A stretch of 64,000 nt of DNA from Chryseobacterium shigense (GCF_014207845.1 NZ_JACHLC010000001.1:1860001-1924000); one strand, 5' to 3'; numbered from the stretch's first letter, positions 17,414 to 26,893 are shown. The notes: generated by a model from the sequence alone, not told the origin. Numbers and translations are program-made.

Positions 17414-18340
17414 ATGACATCGCAGAAATCCTCCTACCTCCCCACTACCGGCAAAACACATCTCTTCCACACTCTCTTCACACCGGAAACAGCTCCCGTA
17501 AAAGCTACCCTTCTCATCATCCACGGCATGCAGGAGCACAGCGGAAGATACACTGAAATTGCAGAATATTTTGCAAACCGTGGATTCGCTGTACTCACTT
17601 ACGATCATCTGGGACACGGCCAATCGGTAAAGGATAAAAAAGACATCGGATTTTTCCAGCTGGATCAACCTGATGAAAAACTTATTTCAGACGCCGAAGC
17701 AATGACTGAATATCTTCACAAACAATATCCGGATATTCCTCATTTTGTTCTTGGACATTCTATGGGATCATTTGTTACGCGGTGTCTGCTTCAAAGAGCC
17801 GGTAATAAATTTGCAGGAGCCGTCATTGTTGGAACCGGTGGTCCTTTGTCAGGTATCAGCTTTATAAAAGGTTATCTTTCATTGGCCAATAAAATAGCAC
17901 CCTACCATCCGACTTTCCTTAATAACCTTTTTAATCTGGTCAACAACAGTCATTTTAAAAAGGATAAAGATTTCAGTGATACAAGCTGGCTCAGTGTAAA
18001 TCCTGATAACAGAAAAGCCTTCACCGAAGATGAGCTCTGCGGAATTCCTTTTACCAATAATGCTTTTTATGCGCTGTTCAGTATTTACAAAAAAGCTACA
18101 TCCGGAAACTGGGCGGCTTCTATTTCAAAATCCTTCCCTTTTCTGTTTGTCAGCGGGCAGGATGATCCTATAGGCGATTTTGGTAAAGGTGTCACCAGGA
18201 CAATTAAGCAATTAAAGCAGAATGGATTTAAAGATGTTGATATCAAAATTTACCTGGGAATGCGCCACGAAATATTAAATGAAGAAATCAAGGAAAAAGT
18301 TTTCAATGATATCTACCAGTGGATTGCAAGACATTTATAA
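17414..18340 (+). CDS. Alpha/beta hydrolase, monoacylglycerol lipase-like (serine aminopeptidase S33 family)
   Basis: A 308-aa cytoplasmic hydrolase. It shows the lid-containing Hydrolase_4 pattern: IIHGMQEHSGRYTEIAEYFA (oxyanion HGM), VLTYDHLGHGQSV, the nucleophile elbow LGHSMGSFVT (Ser about 118), the acid in FVSGQDDPIGDFG and the catalytic His in LGMRHEILNE. This set is typical of monoglyceride lipases and lysophospholipases; the substrate is not proven. The start at 17414 is chosen because the upstream TTG (17384) lies too close to the promoter's -7 element. Confidence 0.87.
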   Translation: MTSQKSSYLPTTGKTHLFHTLFTPETAPVKATLLIIHGMQEHSGRYTEIAEYFANRGFAVLTYDHLGHGQSVKDKKDIGFFQLDQPDEKLISDAEAMTEYLHKQYPDIPHFVLGHSMGSFVTRCLLQRAGNKFAGAVIVGTGGPLSGISFIKGYLSLANKIAPYHPTFLNNLFNLVNNSHFKKDKDFSDTSWLSVNPDNRKAFTEDELCGIPFTNNAFYALFSIYKKATSGNWAASISKSFPFLFVSGQDDPIGDFGKGVTRTIKQLKQNGFKDVDIKIYLGMRHEILNEEIKEKVFNDIYQWIARHL

Positions 18341-18384
18341 CGTAAACATTGTGCTATCTGTGAGTTGTGTATAAATTTTTAGCG

Positions 18385-18534
18385 CTCGCAGATTTAGCAG
18401 ATTACGCAGATTTTTTCCAAAATGAAATATATTGGGGTATACAAAAACGCAAGATTTCTTTTATAATACTTCATTTTAATGAAAGCCTTCCAGAATACAA
18501 CGCAAACATCTGCTTAATCTGCTAAATCTGCGAG
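18385..18534. repeat. MITE-like inverted-repeat element (GCAGATT family), copy 1
   Basis: About 150 bp bounded by 27-bp inverted arms (18385-18411 and 18508-18534, 26 of 27 matching) built from the repeating unit GCAGATT(T/A)A. An inner pair AAAATGAA/TTCATTTT adds a second stem. No coding potential. A related copy with adjacent arms is at 35090-35158. It separates two convergent genes. Confidence 0.85.
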
Positions 18535-18577
18535 ACATAATACATTTCATAAAATTTTAATACCCGTTCACATATTA

Positions 18578-20167
18578 TCAGCCTAAAACAACCTCCCGAT
18601 CCACCCCAATTTCCTCTAAAAATACCTCATCATGTGAAATCACCAGCAATGTTCCTTTATAATCTTTAACAGAAGCCGTTAAAATTTCCACATTCTGCAG
18701 ATCCAGATTATTCGTCGGCTCATCCAGAATAATCATATCAGGTGCTTTACTGTTTACAGAAAGTCCGCACAGCAAAAGCCTCAAACGTTCTCCTCCACTC
18801 AGCATTCCACATTTTTTATCCCAGGTTTCCTTTCCGAACAAAAATCTGGACAACAGGGTTTTCAATTCAGATTCCTGCATCCCGTTATCATTAAACTGCT
18901 GGACAAAATCACAAATATTCAATTCCTGATCAATCAAAGAGTATTCCTGGTCTACATAAATTGTATTAAATGCTGATCCTGTCATTTTCCCTTCAGATGG
19001 TTTCAGACTACCTAAAAGCAGTTTTATCAGAGTTGTTTTTCCTGCACCGTTAGGACCTTTAACGGAAATCCTGTCTCCGCTCCGGATCTCAAGGCCGATA
19101 TTATCTTTCCAGAGATTTTCATCTCCATATTTGAAATTAATACCTTCCATGTTGATAAGCACCTTCCCGGAATGCAGGTTAGAATTATTGAAATTCACCT
19201 TCATCTGGTCAGTATTTTTTAACGAAGAACGGAGATCACGGAGGTCCCCGGAAATACCATTGATTTTTTCAGTATGAATACCTTTCAGTTTTGATGCATT
19301 TTTTTCAGCATTATTTCTCATCGTGTTCATCATAATTCTTGCTACACCGGATTTTTCCTGTTTCTGTTTTCCTCTTGCATCCAGTTTTTGCTTGCGTTCT
19401 ATAGTTTCCCGTTCTTTTTCTTTTGCCTTTTTCAAAGCTCTTTCCTTAGCATAAATATCATGGTGCAGCGCTTCCTGTTCTATTTCTTTCTGTTCTGCAT
19501 AAAAATCGTAGTTTCCTCCATAGGTGGATATTCCCTGATTACTCAATTCAAATATAGTATCAGCAAGGTTCAGCAAAGTACGGTCATGACTCACCATAAC
19601 TACTTCAGCATCCGTTTTTTCAATAAAACTGTATAATAGTTTTCTTCCCTCCAGGTCGAGATGATTCGTGGGCTCGTCCAGTAAAATAATATCAGGCTGG
19701 TTGATCTGGATACCTGCCAGAAAAACTTTTGTTTTCTGCCCGCCGCTCAGGTTTTTAAGCTTTTGGGTTAATTCCAGGTTTTCAAGTTTCCAGTAACTTA
19801 AAGCACTCAGGCAACGTTCCTCAATGTCCCAGTCGTCATTCAGAATATCAAAATACTCTTCATCTACTTCGCCGTTGGTAATTTTTTGAATAGCATTCAG
19901 TTTCTTATCAATTTGAAGACATTCTGCAACGGTAAGATGATCAAAATTGCCAAACATCTGCGGAACATAATACAGATCACCTTTCACGGTAACATTGCCT
20001 TCTAAAGGTTGAATTTCCTGACCTATGATCTTCAGGAGCGTAGATTTGCCAACACCATTGCTTCCGGCCAGTGCTGATTTAGTATGGGATTGTACGGTTA
20101 AACTGACAGCATTAAAAAGGAGATTCCCTCCCGGAAACCCGTAGGATATATCTTGCAGTAAAATCAT
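18578..20167 (-). CDS. ABC-F family ATPase (two ABC domains, no membrane domain)
   Basis: A 529-aa cytoplasmic protein with two nucleotide-binding domains. Domain 1 has Walker A GSNGVGKST (about 35-43), signature LSGGQKTK and Walker B IILLDEPTNHLD. Domain 2 has PNGAGKTT, LSGGERLR and MIILDEPTNNLD. The linker (about 225-310) is long, basic and coiled-coil-like (KEKERETIERKQKLDARGKQ). Members of ABC-F act on ribosomes as translation factors or antibiotic-resistance proteins; which of these applies cannot be told from the motifs. A leader of about 110 nt lies between its -7 element and the start. Confidence 0.9.
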   Translation of the reverse strand: MILLQDISYGFPGGNLLFNAVSLTVQSHTKSALAGSNGVGKSTLLKIIGQEIQPLEGNVTVKGDLYYVPQMFGNFDHLTVAECLQIDKKLNAIQKITNGEVDEEYFDILNDDWDIEERCLSALSYWKLENLELTQKLKNLSGGQKTKVFLAGIQINQPDIILLDEPTNHLDLEGRKLLYSFIEKTDAEVVMVSHDRTLLNLADTIFELSNQGISTYGGNYDFYAEQKEIEQEALHHDIYAKERALKKAKEKERETIERKQKLDARGKQKQEKSGVARIMMNTMRNNAEKNASKLKGIHTEKINGISGDLRDLRSSLKNTDQMKVNFNNSNLHSGKVLINMEGINFKYGDENLWKDNIGLEIRSGDRISVKGPNGAGKTTLIKLLLGSLKPSEGKMTGSAFNTIYVDQEYSLIDQELNICDFVQQFNDNGMQESELKTLLSRFLFGKETWDKKCGMLSGGERLRLLLCGLSVNSKAPDMIILDEPTNNLDLQNVEILTASVKDYKGTLLVISHDEVFLEEIGVDREVVLG

Positions 20168-20281
20168 TATTTCTTTCTTGGTAATTAATTAAATTAAAAC
20201 TCCGGCAGCACTTTAGCCACCTTTTGTAAATCGGAAAGAAACTGAATCCTACATGCTTTTATATATCTGGTTTTGGAAATA

Positions 20282-20289
20282 CAAAGATA
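20282..20289 (-). promoter_or_regulatory. -7 element (TATCTTTG) for the ABC-F gene
   Basis: TATCTTTG on the minus strand, 114 nt before the ABC-F start. This is the longest leader of the clear cases in this window; it contains a possible 8-codon GTG-started ORF (20220-20194). Confidence 0.5.
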
Positions 20290-20563
20290 AGAAATTATTA
20301 ATTATTCATTTTTTCCAGTTAAAAAACATTAAATCTTCATGTAAAAAATGAAGAGAAACAGTAAGAAAATCTGTTTTTTCCTCAATGAATACAATCAGCC
20401 TGTTTAAAGTTCCCTTATATAAAAGGCGATAAATCCGAAGATTTAACAACGTCATTTGAAATAATTACAATTTTTAAACCTGAATTATTTCTGTATAATA
20501 TTTTAAAATAATGTCTTTATTAAATCCGTAATAAAAGTAGAAAAGATTTTGATCAAAAATCCG
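20290..20563. other. Intergenic region without a recognisable gene
   Basis: Divergent upstream space of the ABC-F gene and hpt, AT-rich. The only structure seen is a short hairpin, CTTCAT/ATGAAG, at 20335-20353. No ORF with plausible start and composition was found. Confidence 0.5.
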
Positions 20564-20571
20564 TAACTTTG
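20564..20571 (+). promoter_or_regulatory. -7 element (TAACTTTG) for hpt
   Basis: A perfect TAnnTTTG match with a leader of about 14-19 nt to the ATG at 20591. No TTG at the consensus distance. Confidence 0.55.
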
Positions 20572-20590
20572 CCGCCTACTAAAATTTTTT

Positions 20591-21145
20591 ATGGAAAGTA
20601 TTAAAGTTCACGACAAAACTTTCGTTCCTTATCTGAAGGATACCGAAATTCAGGAAATTGTAAAAGAAACAGCTTTAAGGATTTATGAAGATTACAAGGA
20701 TGAAGTTCCTGTTTTCATCGGTGTTCTGAACGGGGTAATCATGTTCTTTTCAGATCTTCTGAAATATTATCCGGGTGAATGTGAAATTGCGTTCATTCAG
20801 ATGAGTTCTTATGTAGGAACAGAATCTACCGGAATTGTTTACCAGAAAATGGAACTGACGAAAGACGTGAAAGACCGTCATATTATTATTGTAGAAGATA
20901 TTGTAGATACAGGAAATACGGTTGAAAGCCTTTTCAAATATTTCACGGAAACACAGCGCCCGAAATCTGTAAAGCTGGCTTCATTCTTACTAAAGCCTGA
21001 TGTTTATAAGAAAGATTTCAAGCTGGATTATATCGGAAAAGAAATTCCAAACAAATTCGTTCTTGGCTATGGTCTTGATTATGATGAATTAGGAAGAAAC
21101 CTTCCGAATCTGTATCAACTGGAAGAAGGACAGATCAACCATTAA
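20591..21145 (+). CDS. hpt: Hypoxanthine phosphoribosyltransferase
   Basis: Salvages hypoxanthine (and often guanine) with PRPP to give IMP or GMP. The 184 aa include the PRPP-binding signature IIIVEDIVDTGNTVESL (about 98-114), preceded by the flexible-loop region FIQMSSYVGTESTGIV (about 67-82), and VPVFIGVLNGVIMFFSDLLK near residue 40. The order and length fit the HPRT family. It starts a purine-related run with adk, which follows 153 nt later. Confidence 0.95.
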   Translation: MESIKVHDKTFVPYLKDTEIQEIVKETALRIYEDYKDEVPVFIGVLNGVIMFFSDLLKYYPGECEIAFIQMSSYVGTESTGIVYQKMELTKDVKDRHIIIVEDIVDTGNTVESLFKYFTETQRPKSVKLASFLLKPDVYKKDFKLDYIGKEIPNKFVLGYGLDYDELGRNLPNLYQLEEGQINH

Positions 21146-21298
21146 ACGCTGTTGGCTATTAGCTGATAGCTTTTAGCTTAAAAAGTAAAATAAAGAAACT
21201 CATTTAATAATAACTTAAAAACGCTAAAGGCTAAAAAAGGTTAGGCTAATGGTAAAAGCCAAAAGTCAGCTGCCAATTGCCGGAAGCCCTTTAACATT
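21146..21298. repeat. Degenerate intergenic repeat built from TAGC/GCTAA words
   Basis: The left part contains GCTATTAGCTGATAGC and TTTTAGCTT; the right part contains ACGCTAAAGGCTAAAA and AAAGTCAGCTGCC, giving an imperfect inverted arrangement. No ORF or -7 element is evident. Confidence 0.5.
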
Positions 21299-21877
21299 AT
21301 GATAAACATTGTTCTGTTCGGCCCTCCAGGAAGTGGAAAAGGAACACAAGCTCAAAACCTGATCGAAAAATTCAATTTAAAACAGATTTCAACAGGTGAT
21401 CTTTTCAGATACAACATGAAAAATGACACCGAGCTTGGAAAACTGGCTAAATCTTTCATCGATAAAGGAGAACTGGTTCCGGATCAGGTAACAACGGATA
21501 TGCTCATCGATGAGCTTAGAAAACCAACGGATACCAACGGATTTATCTTTGACGGCTATCCAAGAACTACCGCTCAGACGGAAGCTTTGGAAAAAATCGT
21601 AAAAGAAGAGCTGAACGACCAGATTGATATCTGTCTGTCTCTGGTTGTAGAAGATAAAATTCTGGTAGAAAGACTTCTTAAAAGAGGAGAAACCAGCGGA
21701 AGATCCGACGACAGCAATGTAGAGATCATTGAAAACAGAATTAAAGAATACTATACTAAAACAGCGGAAGTAGCCGAGCTTTACAAACAACAGGGAAAAT
21801 ATGTTGAAGTAAACGGTGTAGGAGAAATTGAAGAAATTTCCCAGAAACTTTTCGCTGAAGTAGAGAAAATAAAATAA
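21299..21877 (+). CDS. adk: Adenylate kinase
   Basis: Interconverts AMP + ATP and 2 ADP. The 192 aa begin MINIVLFGPPGSGKGTQAQ (P-loop GPPGSGKGT, about 8-16), followed by ISTGDLFRYNMKN (AMP site), FIFDGYPRTTAQ (about 81-92) and a short LID (LLKRGETSGRSDDSNVEIIE), so this is the short-LID type without a zinc site. It lies 66 nt before obg. Confidence 0.97.
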   Translation: MINIVLFGPPGSGKGTQAQNLIEKFNLKQISTGDLFRYNMKNDTELGKLAKSFIDKGELVPDQVTTDMLIDELRKPTDTNGFIFDGYPRTTAQTEALEKIVKEELNDQIDICLSLVVEDKILVERLLKRGETSGRSDDSNVEIIENRIKEYYTKTAEVAELYKQQGKYVEVNGVGEIEEISQKLFAEVEKIK

Positions 21878-21943
21878 TCGAGATTCGGGATACGGGATGT
21901 CAGTTTTTTGATCCCGTAACTCATACCTCGCAACACAAACTAT
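21878..21943. repeat. Short intergenic inverted repeat (CGGGATACGGGAT)
   Basis: The adk-obg gap contains CGAGATTCGGGATACGGGAT followed by ATCCCGTAACTC, an inverted pair around a T run. It is similar in style to the word-repeats at 21.2, 29.2 and 44.1 kb. Confidence 0.5.
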
Positions 21944-22927
21944 ATGTCTAACTTTGTAGATTACGTAAAGATCCATTGTAAAAGCGGACACGGAGGTGCT
22001 GGTTCTGCCCACCTTCGCCGTGAAAAATATATTCCTAAAGGAGGACCTGACGGAGGTGACGGAGGCCGTGGCGGCCACGTTATCATGAGAGGGAATGCCC
22101 AGGAATGGACTTTACTTCCGCTTCGATACACACGTCACATAAAAGCAGAACGTGGTGAGAACGGAGCTAAAAACCAGCTGACCGGAGCTGACGGTTCTGA
22201 TATTTATATCGATGTTCCTGTAGGCACTATCGCTAAAAATGAAGAAGGAGAAATTATCGGGGAAATCCTTGAGGACAAGCAGGAAATAGTTTTAATGCAG
22301 GGAGGAAAAGGAGGAAAAGGAAACGAGCATTTCAAATCTTCTACCAATCAGACTCCAAGATATGCACAGCCCGGAATGGATGGCGAAGAAGGCTATGTTG
22401 TTTTCGAGCTTAAAATTTTGGCAGATGTAGGCCTGGTTGGTTTTCCAAATGCAGGAAAATCTACACTTCTTGCTTCTGTTTCCGCCGCAAAACCTAAGAT
22501 CGCCAATTACGCATTTACAACGCTGACTCCCAATCTTGGTATCGTGGATTACAGAAATTATAAATCATTTGTAATGGCTGACATCCCCGGAATTATTGAA
22601 GGAGCTGCCGAAGGAAAAGGTCTAGGACACAGATTTTTAAGACATATTGAAAGAAATTCCATTTTGCTGTTCTTAATTCCGGCTGATTCCGAAAGCCATT
22701 TCCAGGAGTTTAAAATTCTGGAAAATGAATTGAAAGAATACAATCCCGAGCTTCTGGATAAAGATTTCATTGTTTCCGTTTCAAAATCCGATCTTCTGGA
22801 TGATGAACTGAAAAAAGAAATCTCCAAAGAGTTCCCGGAAAACAGAAAGCCGTTATTCTTCTCCGGTGTTACCGGTGAAGGCCTTGTAGAACTGAAAGAT
22901 GCAGTCTGGAAAAAACTCCACGGATAA
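21944..22927 (+). CDS. obg: GTPase Obg/CgtA
   Basis: Essential GTPase acting in 50S ribosome assembly and stress signalling. The 327 aa have the glycine-rich Obg domain ([15 protein letters not shown] loop [20 protein letters not shown], about 14-33; [20 protein letters not shown]), followed by the G domain: G1 [10 protein letters not shown] (about 165-174), [14 protein letters not shown]3 [16 protein letters not shown] and VSKSDLLDD. The C-terminal OCT domain is absent, as is usual in Bacteroidota. The next gene starts 3 nt after the stop. Confidence 0.96.
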   Translation: MSNFVDYVKIHCKSGHGGAGSAHLRREKYIPKGGPDGGDGGRGGHVIMRGNAQEWTLLPLRYTRHIKAERGENGAKNQLTGADGSDIYIDVPVGTIAKNEEGEIIGEILEDKQEIVLMQGGKGGKGNEHFKSSTNQTPRYAQPGMDGEEGYVVFELKILADVGLVGFPNAGKSTLLASVSAAKPKIANYAFTTLTPNLGIVDYRNYKSFVMADIPGIIEGAAEGKGLGHRFLRHIERNSILLFLIPADSESHFQEFKILENELKEYNPELLDKDFIVSVSKSDLLDDELKKEISKEFPENRKPLFFSGVTGEGLVELKDAVWKKLHG

Positions 22928-22930
22928 AGG

Positions 22931-23716
22931 ATGATACACTCATTAAAGAAAATAACAGCACCCGCTGTTATTTTTGTTTCATTTACGCTGCCTGCCCTGG
23001 CTTATGCCCAGGACAGTGATTCTTTCATGGAAACATTCAAGCAGGAAGAGCCCGCTCCCTTACATGATAAAGCATTCTTCAGGTATGAATTTGATACAAG
23101 ATTAAGGTATAAATTCATTCATGACAAGGCTGATCAGGGTGCAAATGAAATCAATGAGATTGTTGAATATTACACCAATGAGACCGATCTCACTTCTCTT
23201 TATTTTAATAACAGCAGAAATGGCGTAATCTATAATTTAAATAAAAACACCAATCCGGTTCTCCCTATTTTGATCAAGGACGAGAATAAAAATATCAAAC
23301 CCGGAAATTTCGATTATTTTAAAGGAGATATTCCTTTGGAATCTGAGATTGCCGATATCAGGAAAAGAAAAAAGGCAAAAACCGATCAGATACTGGAGCT
23401 TGTTGAAAAGAAAGCCGAAAACGACCTGGTTCATTATAAATATAACCTTATCCGCAACGATAAAGGCAGAACAAATGTAGGGGTTATTGAGCTGGATATT
23501 ACCAACAGCGATAAAGGCTTCAATAACAATATCCTTTATAATATGGAACCTTTATTTTTCAAAAACAAGATACTTTTTGACAAAGGCGAAATAAAAAGCT
23601 ATTCTCATTATAATACGGACAAAAAGAGAATAAAGTATTATGAATCAATAGATACAGATCCTGTAATCCTGAGATTATCATTTACTAAAGGCTGCTGCGT
23701 TTCATCCCTGGAATAG
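22931..23716 (+). CDS. Secreted protein of unknown function, GLPGLI-like plan
   Basis: A 261-aa protein with a signal peptide ending ALAYAQ (about residue 27). The mature protein is beta-rich, with FFRYEFDTRLRYKFIHDKAD, LYFNNSRNGVIYNLNKN, and VGVIELDITNSDKG. Small secreted Bacteroidota proteins with a FRYEFDTR-like first strand sometimes belong to the GLPGLI family, but the LPGL motif is not seen, so I leave it unassigned. Its start is 3 nt after obg, which suggests read-through from obg. Confidence 0.65.
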   Translation: MIHSLKKITAPAVIFVSFTLPALAYAQDSDSFMETFKQEEPAPLHDKAFFRYEFDTRLRYKFIHDKADQGANEINEIVEYYTNETDLTSLYFNNSRNGVIYNLNKNTNPVLPILIKDENKNIKPGNFDYFKGDIPLESEIADIRKRKKAKTDQILELVEKKAENDLVHYKYNLIRNDKGRTNVGVIELDITNSDKGFNNNILYNMEPLFFKNKILFDKGEIKSYSHYNTDKKRIKYYESIDTDPVILRLSFTKGCCVSSLE

Positions 23717-23778
23717 CTTCAAAGCGGAAATAATTTCATTTGGAATAATTATTGGAAGAACCAGGGAAATTATCCATT

Positions 23779-24267
23779 ATGAAATATATACTGAGTCTTT
23801 TTACATTTATATTTTTATTTTCCTGTACAACACAGAAAACCAGTTCAAAATATTCTAAAATTGAATATAAAGCAGGGCCGTGCTTTGGATCATGCCCTAT
23901 TTTTACCTTGATAATTAATAAGGACAGAACGGCTATACTGGAAGCTGAACATTTCAATTTTTCGAAAGATTTTTCAAAAGGTGAATTTTCAAAACCACGT
24001 GAAGGAACTTATAAAGGTACAATCAAGGAAGCAGATTATAATAAATTGGTTTTACTGCTCAATGGCCTTGATATTAAAACCCTGAAAGACAAGTATGGGA
24101 CAAAAGAAATTACGGATCTTCCAACTTCTTATCTGAAAATTAATTTAGCAGACGGAACTTCCAAAAACATAGAAGATTATGGTAAAAGTGGAAGTGAAAA
24201 ACTGAAGGAAGTCTATCTTTTTATTGAGGGACTTCGACATAATCAGCAGTGGACAAAAGTAAAATAA
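23779..24267 (+). CDS. DUF6438-type lipoprotein
   Basis: A 162-aa lipoprotein: MKYILSLFTFIFLFSC gives lipobox LFSC (Cys16). The mature part starts with a beta domain containing KAGPCFGSCPIFTLIINKDR, the PCFGxCPxFTLxI signature I associate with DUF6438, then EGTYKGTIKEADYNKL and DLPTSYLKINLADG. Function unknown, probably at the outer membrane or periplasm. The frame opens earlier at a TTG (23752), but the ATG at 23779 places the signal sequence correctly. Confidence 0.78.
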   Translation: MKYILSLFTFIFLFSCTTQKTSSKYSKIEYKAGPCFGSCPIFTLIINKDRTAILEAEHFNFSKDFSKGEFSKPREGTYKGTIKEADYNKLVLLLNGLDIKTLKDKYGTKEITDLPTSYLKINLADGTSKNIEDYGKSGSEKLKEVYLFIEGLRHNQQWTKVK

Positions 24268-24288
24268 TCCTCTTAAAAATATTTAAAC

Positions 24289-24296
24289 TACCTTTG
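24289..24296 (+). promoter_or_regulatory. -7 element (TACCTTTG) for the DEAD-box helicase gene
   Basis: A perfect TAnnTTTG match, with the transcribed leader of about 50 nt containing the hairpin 24305-24327 before the TTG start at 24354. Confidence 0.6.
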
Positions 24297-24304
24297 CATC
24301 ATAT

Positions 24305-24335
24305 AATTCCTTCACATTGAGGGAATTTTATTTTA
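24305..24335 (+). terminator. Hairpin with T-rich tail between promoter and helicase start
   Basis: A 10-bp stem (24305-24314 with 24318-24327, one wobble), CAT loop, then TTATTTT. It could be the terminator of the 23779 gene, or an attenuator within the helicase leader, because it lies downstream of the -7 element at 24289. Confidence 0.6.
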
Positions 24336-24353
24336 AATTTTAAAAACATTCAT

Positions 24354-25649
24354 TTGAATTTTACAGACTTAAACTTAATAGAACCTATTGCAAAAGCAAT
24401 TCAGGAACAGGGGTATACCAACCCAACACCCATTCAGGAAAGATCCATCCCTGAAATCTTAAAAGGGAGAGACTTTTTAGGATGCGCACAGACAGGAACA
24501 GGAAAAACAGCAGCATTTGCCATCCCGATCCTGCAAAACTTATCAAAAAACAATACCCGCACCAATCATATAAAAGCCCTTATCCTAACGCCAACAAGAG
24601 AGCTGGCCATACAGATTGAGGAAAATATTAACGCATACGGAAAATATCTTCCGCTGAAAGAACTTGTTATCTTCGGAGGAGTAAAGCAAGGAAATCAGGA
24701 AGCTGCCCTGAAAAGAGGTGTAGATATTCTGGTAGCAACTCCCGGAAGACTCCTGGATTTTATTGCCCAGGGAATTATCAGCTTAAAAAATCTTGAGATC
24801 TTCGTTCTTGACGAGGCAGACAGGATGCTTGATATGGGTTTTGTACACGATGTAAAAAGAATCATTAAACTTCTTCCACAGAGAAGACAGACTTTATTCT
24901 TTTCAGCAACTATGCCTTCTGAAATCCAGAAACTGGCAGATTCAATCCTTAATAACCCGGTAAAAGTAGAAGTTACGCCTGTTTCTTCCACCGCTGAAAC
25001 CATCAAGCAATCGGTTTACTTTGTAGATAAAGAAAACAAACTGAACCTTCTTTCACATATTCTGAAAAATGATATTGCAGATTCTGTACTTGTATTTTCC
25101 AGAACAAAACACGGTGCGGACAAAATTGCAAGGAAACTTCAGAAAGACAATATCTCGGCAGAAGCCATTCACGGGAATAAATCCCAAAACGCAAGACAGA
25201 ATGCCCTGAATAATTTTAAGTCCGGAAAAACAAGGATTCTGGTTGCTACAGACATTGCTGCAAGAGGTATTGATATTGATGAACTGAAATTTGTAATCAA
25301 CTTCGAACTTTCCGATGTTTCTGAAACTTATGTACACAGAATCGGGAGAACAGGAAGAGCCGGAGCTGAAGGGTCTTCAATTTCTTTTGTAGACGGTCTC
25401 GACCTTTTAAACCTAAGAAATACAGAGAAGCTGATAGGAAAGAAAATTCCTGTTATAAAGGATCACCCTTTCCACACGGATGACCTTGTCATACAAAAAA
25501 GGGACTCGAATAACAAGCCTGCTGCCGGGGGCAGTGAAAGACCTCCAAGATCTCCAAAACCTCAGAACAAGAACAGCAAACCTTCGGGAAGTACTCCTAA
25601 TACAGGGTTCAAGAAACCTAAGAATAAAAATTTCACCAGAAAGAAATAG
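24354..25649 (+). CDS. DEAD-box ATP-dependent RNA helicase (RhlE-like)
   Basis: A 431-aa RNA helicase: Q motif [11 protein letters not shown] (about 23-33), motif I AQTGTGKT (about 45-52), Ia [20 protein letters not shown] (DEAD about 149-152), [22 protein letters not shown] and [12 protein letters not shown]. The C-terminal 60 residues are a basic, Pro- and Asn-rich tail ([18 protein letters not shown]), as in RhlE proteins in RNA decay and ribosome assembly. The start codon is TTG; the next Met lies too far inside the Q-motif region. A terminator-like hairpin sits in the leader. Confidence 0.93.
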   Translation: MNFTDLNLIEPIAKAIQEQGYTNPTPIQERSIPEILKGRDFLGCAQTGTGKTAAFAIPILQNLSKNNTRTNHIKALILTPTRELAIQIEENINAYGKYLPLKELVIFGGVKQGNQEAALKRGVDILVATPGRLLDFIAQGIISLKNLEIFVLDEADRMLDMGFVHDVKRIIKLLPQRRQTLFFSATMPSEIQKLADSILNNPVKVEVTPVSSTAETIKQSVYFVDKENKLNLLSHILKNDIADSVLVFSRTKHGADKIARKLQKDNISAEAIHGNKSQNARQNALNNFKSGKTRILVATDIAARGIDIDELKFVINFELSDVSETYVHRIGRTGRAGAEGSSISFVDGLDLLNLRNTEKLIGKKIPVIKDHPFHTDDLVIQKRDSNNKPAAGGSERPPRSPKPQNKNSKPSGSTPNTGFKKPKNKNFTRKK

Positions 25650-25650
25650 A

Positions 25651-25680
25651 AAAAAGCTTCTCATGATGAGAAGCTTTTTT
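25651..25680. terminator. Bidirectional terminator
   Basis: A perfect 13-bp stem (25651-25663 with 25667-25679) with TGA loop, flanked by A and T runs, between convergent genes. Confidence 0.95.
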
Positions 25681-25683
25681 AGT

Positions 25684-26826
25684 TTATACAGCCCATTTCA
25701 AAAAGGGTATTTTATTTTCAATGTACTGCCGTAAATATTCTGATGAATTTCCAGAGCTGTCATACTGTATATGGAGGTAAAAAACGATAAAGAAAAGGAT
25801 AGTAATCACAAGCAAAGTAATATTCATCTTTCCTTCTATATGCGGTATTTTCTCTTGACTATCCTGCAAAGCGGCAATGATCAGGATAATAAGCAACAGT
25901 GCATAAATATGATTCCACCGGAACCAGTCTGCTCCCAATACATAAATAGGGCCTACCCACACCAGTGATATCAGAATGAAAATTTTAAAGTTTCTGATTT
26001 GCTGAGGAAGATATTTTTTCACAAAATTAAATGATAGAAATATCATAAACAGTAGTTCCAGAGCAAACAGGATATATGATTGGTAAGCATTGACCATTCC
26101 TCTTCTTTCCTTAGCCACATCATAAGTGAAAATATTGAGCCTCGTAAACTGTATTCCCCGCTGCTTTAAAAGCTCCAGAGATTGTCCCTGATTAATTTCC
26201 CCTCCCCAGAAAAACAATATTAAAATAACAATTGTTGAGGCTAAAAACAGGCTTCCCAAATACTTCATATCTACTTTATGAGTCTTCAGAATATAAGCAG
26301 CCATCACAAAAGGCAGGTAAAAATAAAACAGCTCATGGATGAATAATCCTATGATAAAACCAATGAAAAGTATATATTTTTTTAATTCACTCTGTTTTCC
26401 GCAAAGGAAAAACAGGACCAATGCTATTAATATAATTTCTTTTCTTCCTGAGTTAAAAATATTAACGGGGATAAATAAAAGACAAAGCGGTGAACATAAT
26501 AATATTAAAATATCCCAATTCAGTTTTTTGGACATCAGCAGACGAATCAAAAAATAGAACATAAGCAGGAAAAAGAACGACTGAATAATAAAAACCTGCG
26601 TATTCAGCGGAATCTTTAGATAATCCTGGATAAAAAATAAGAAGCTTCCGGATAATCCTCTTCTTTTAAATCCTCCGTCTTCATAGTTGATCAGCCAGTC
26701 GGATATCGTCCAGCCAAGTTCAGGAAGGTGTGATTTGACGTAAAACTGGGCAATTATATAGACTAAGATGATTGCCAGAAATCCTATAAAGCCATAAAAT
26801 TTCATTTTTTCAGGTATTTTCATCAT
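25684..26826 (-). CDS. Polytopic membrane protein, unknown function
   Basis: A 380-aa protein with about ten hydrophobic segments. Polar loops carry INYEDGGFKRRGLSGS near residue 48 (with the preceding helix), FNSGRKEIILIALVLFF (about 123-139) and FIHELFYFYLPFVMAAYIL (about 160-178). The GRKE and HE motifs in or near membrane segments recall polysaccharide polymerase or EpsG-like proteins, but this is only a resemblance. The gene is AT-rich and isolated: a terminator lies at its 3' end and tatD-like DNA lies upstream on the same strand. Confidence 0.65.
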   Translation of the reverse strand: MMKIPEKMKFYGFIGFLAIILVYIIAQFYVKSHLPELGWTISDWLINYEDGGFKRRGLSGSFLFFIQDYLKIPLNTQVFIIQSFFFLLMFYFLIRLLMSKKLNWDILILLCSPLCLLFIPVNIFNSGRKEIILIALVLFFLCGKQSELKKYILFIGFIIGLFIHELFYFYLPFVMAAYILKTHKVDMKYLGSLFLASTIVILILFFWGGEINQGQSLELLKQRGIQFTRLNIFTYDVAKERRGMVNAYQSYILFALELLFMIFLSFNFVKKYLPQQIRNFKIFILISLVWVGPIYVLGADWFRWNHIYALLLIILIIAALQDSQEKIPHIEGKMNITLLVITILFFIVFYLHIQYDSSGNSSEYLRQYIENKIPFLKWAV

Positions 26827-26893
26827 AGTGCGTTCTTTAAATCATGTGTAAGCTATACTCAACCGAAAATATAGCAAAACAAAGAAGTTGTGT

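Noticed and set aside
18385..18534. Insertion sequence
   Set aside because: Terminal inverted repeats are present, but the interior has no transposase ORF; classified as a small repeat element.
25684..26826. O-antigen polymerase (Wzy)
   Set aside because: Only a general resemblance in membrane pattern; no glycan gene cluster surrounds it.
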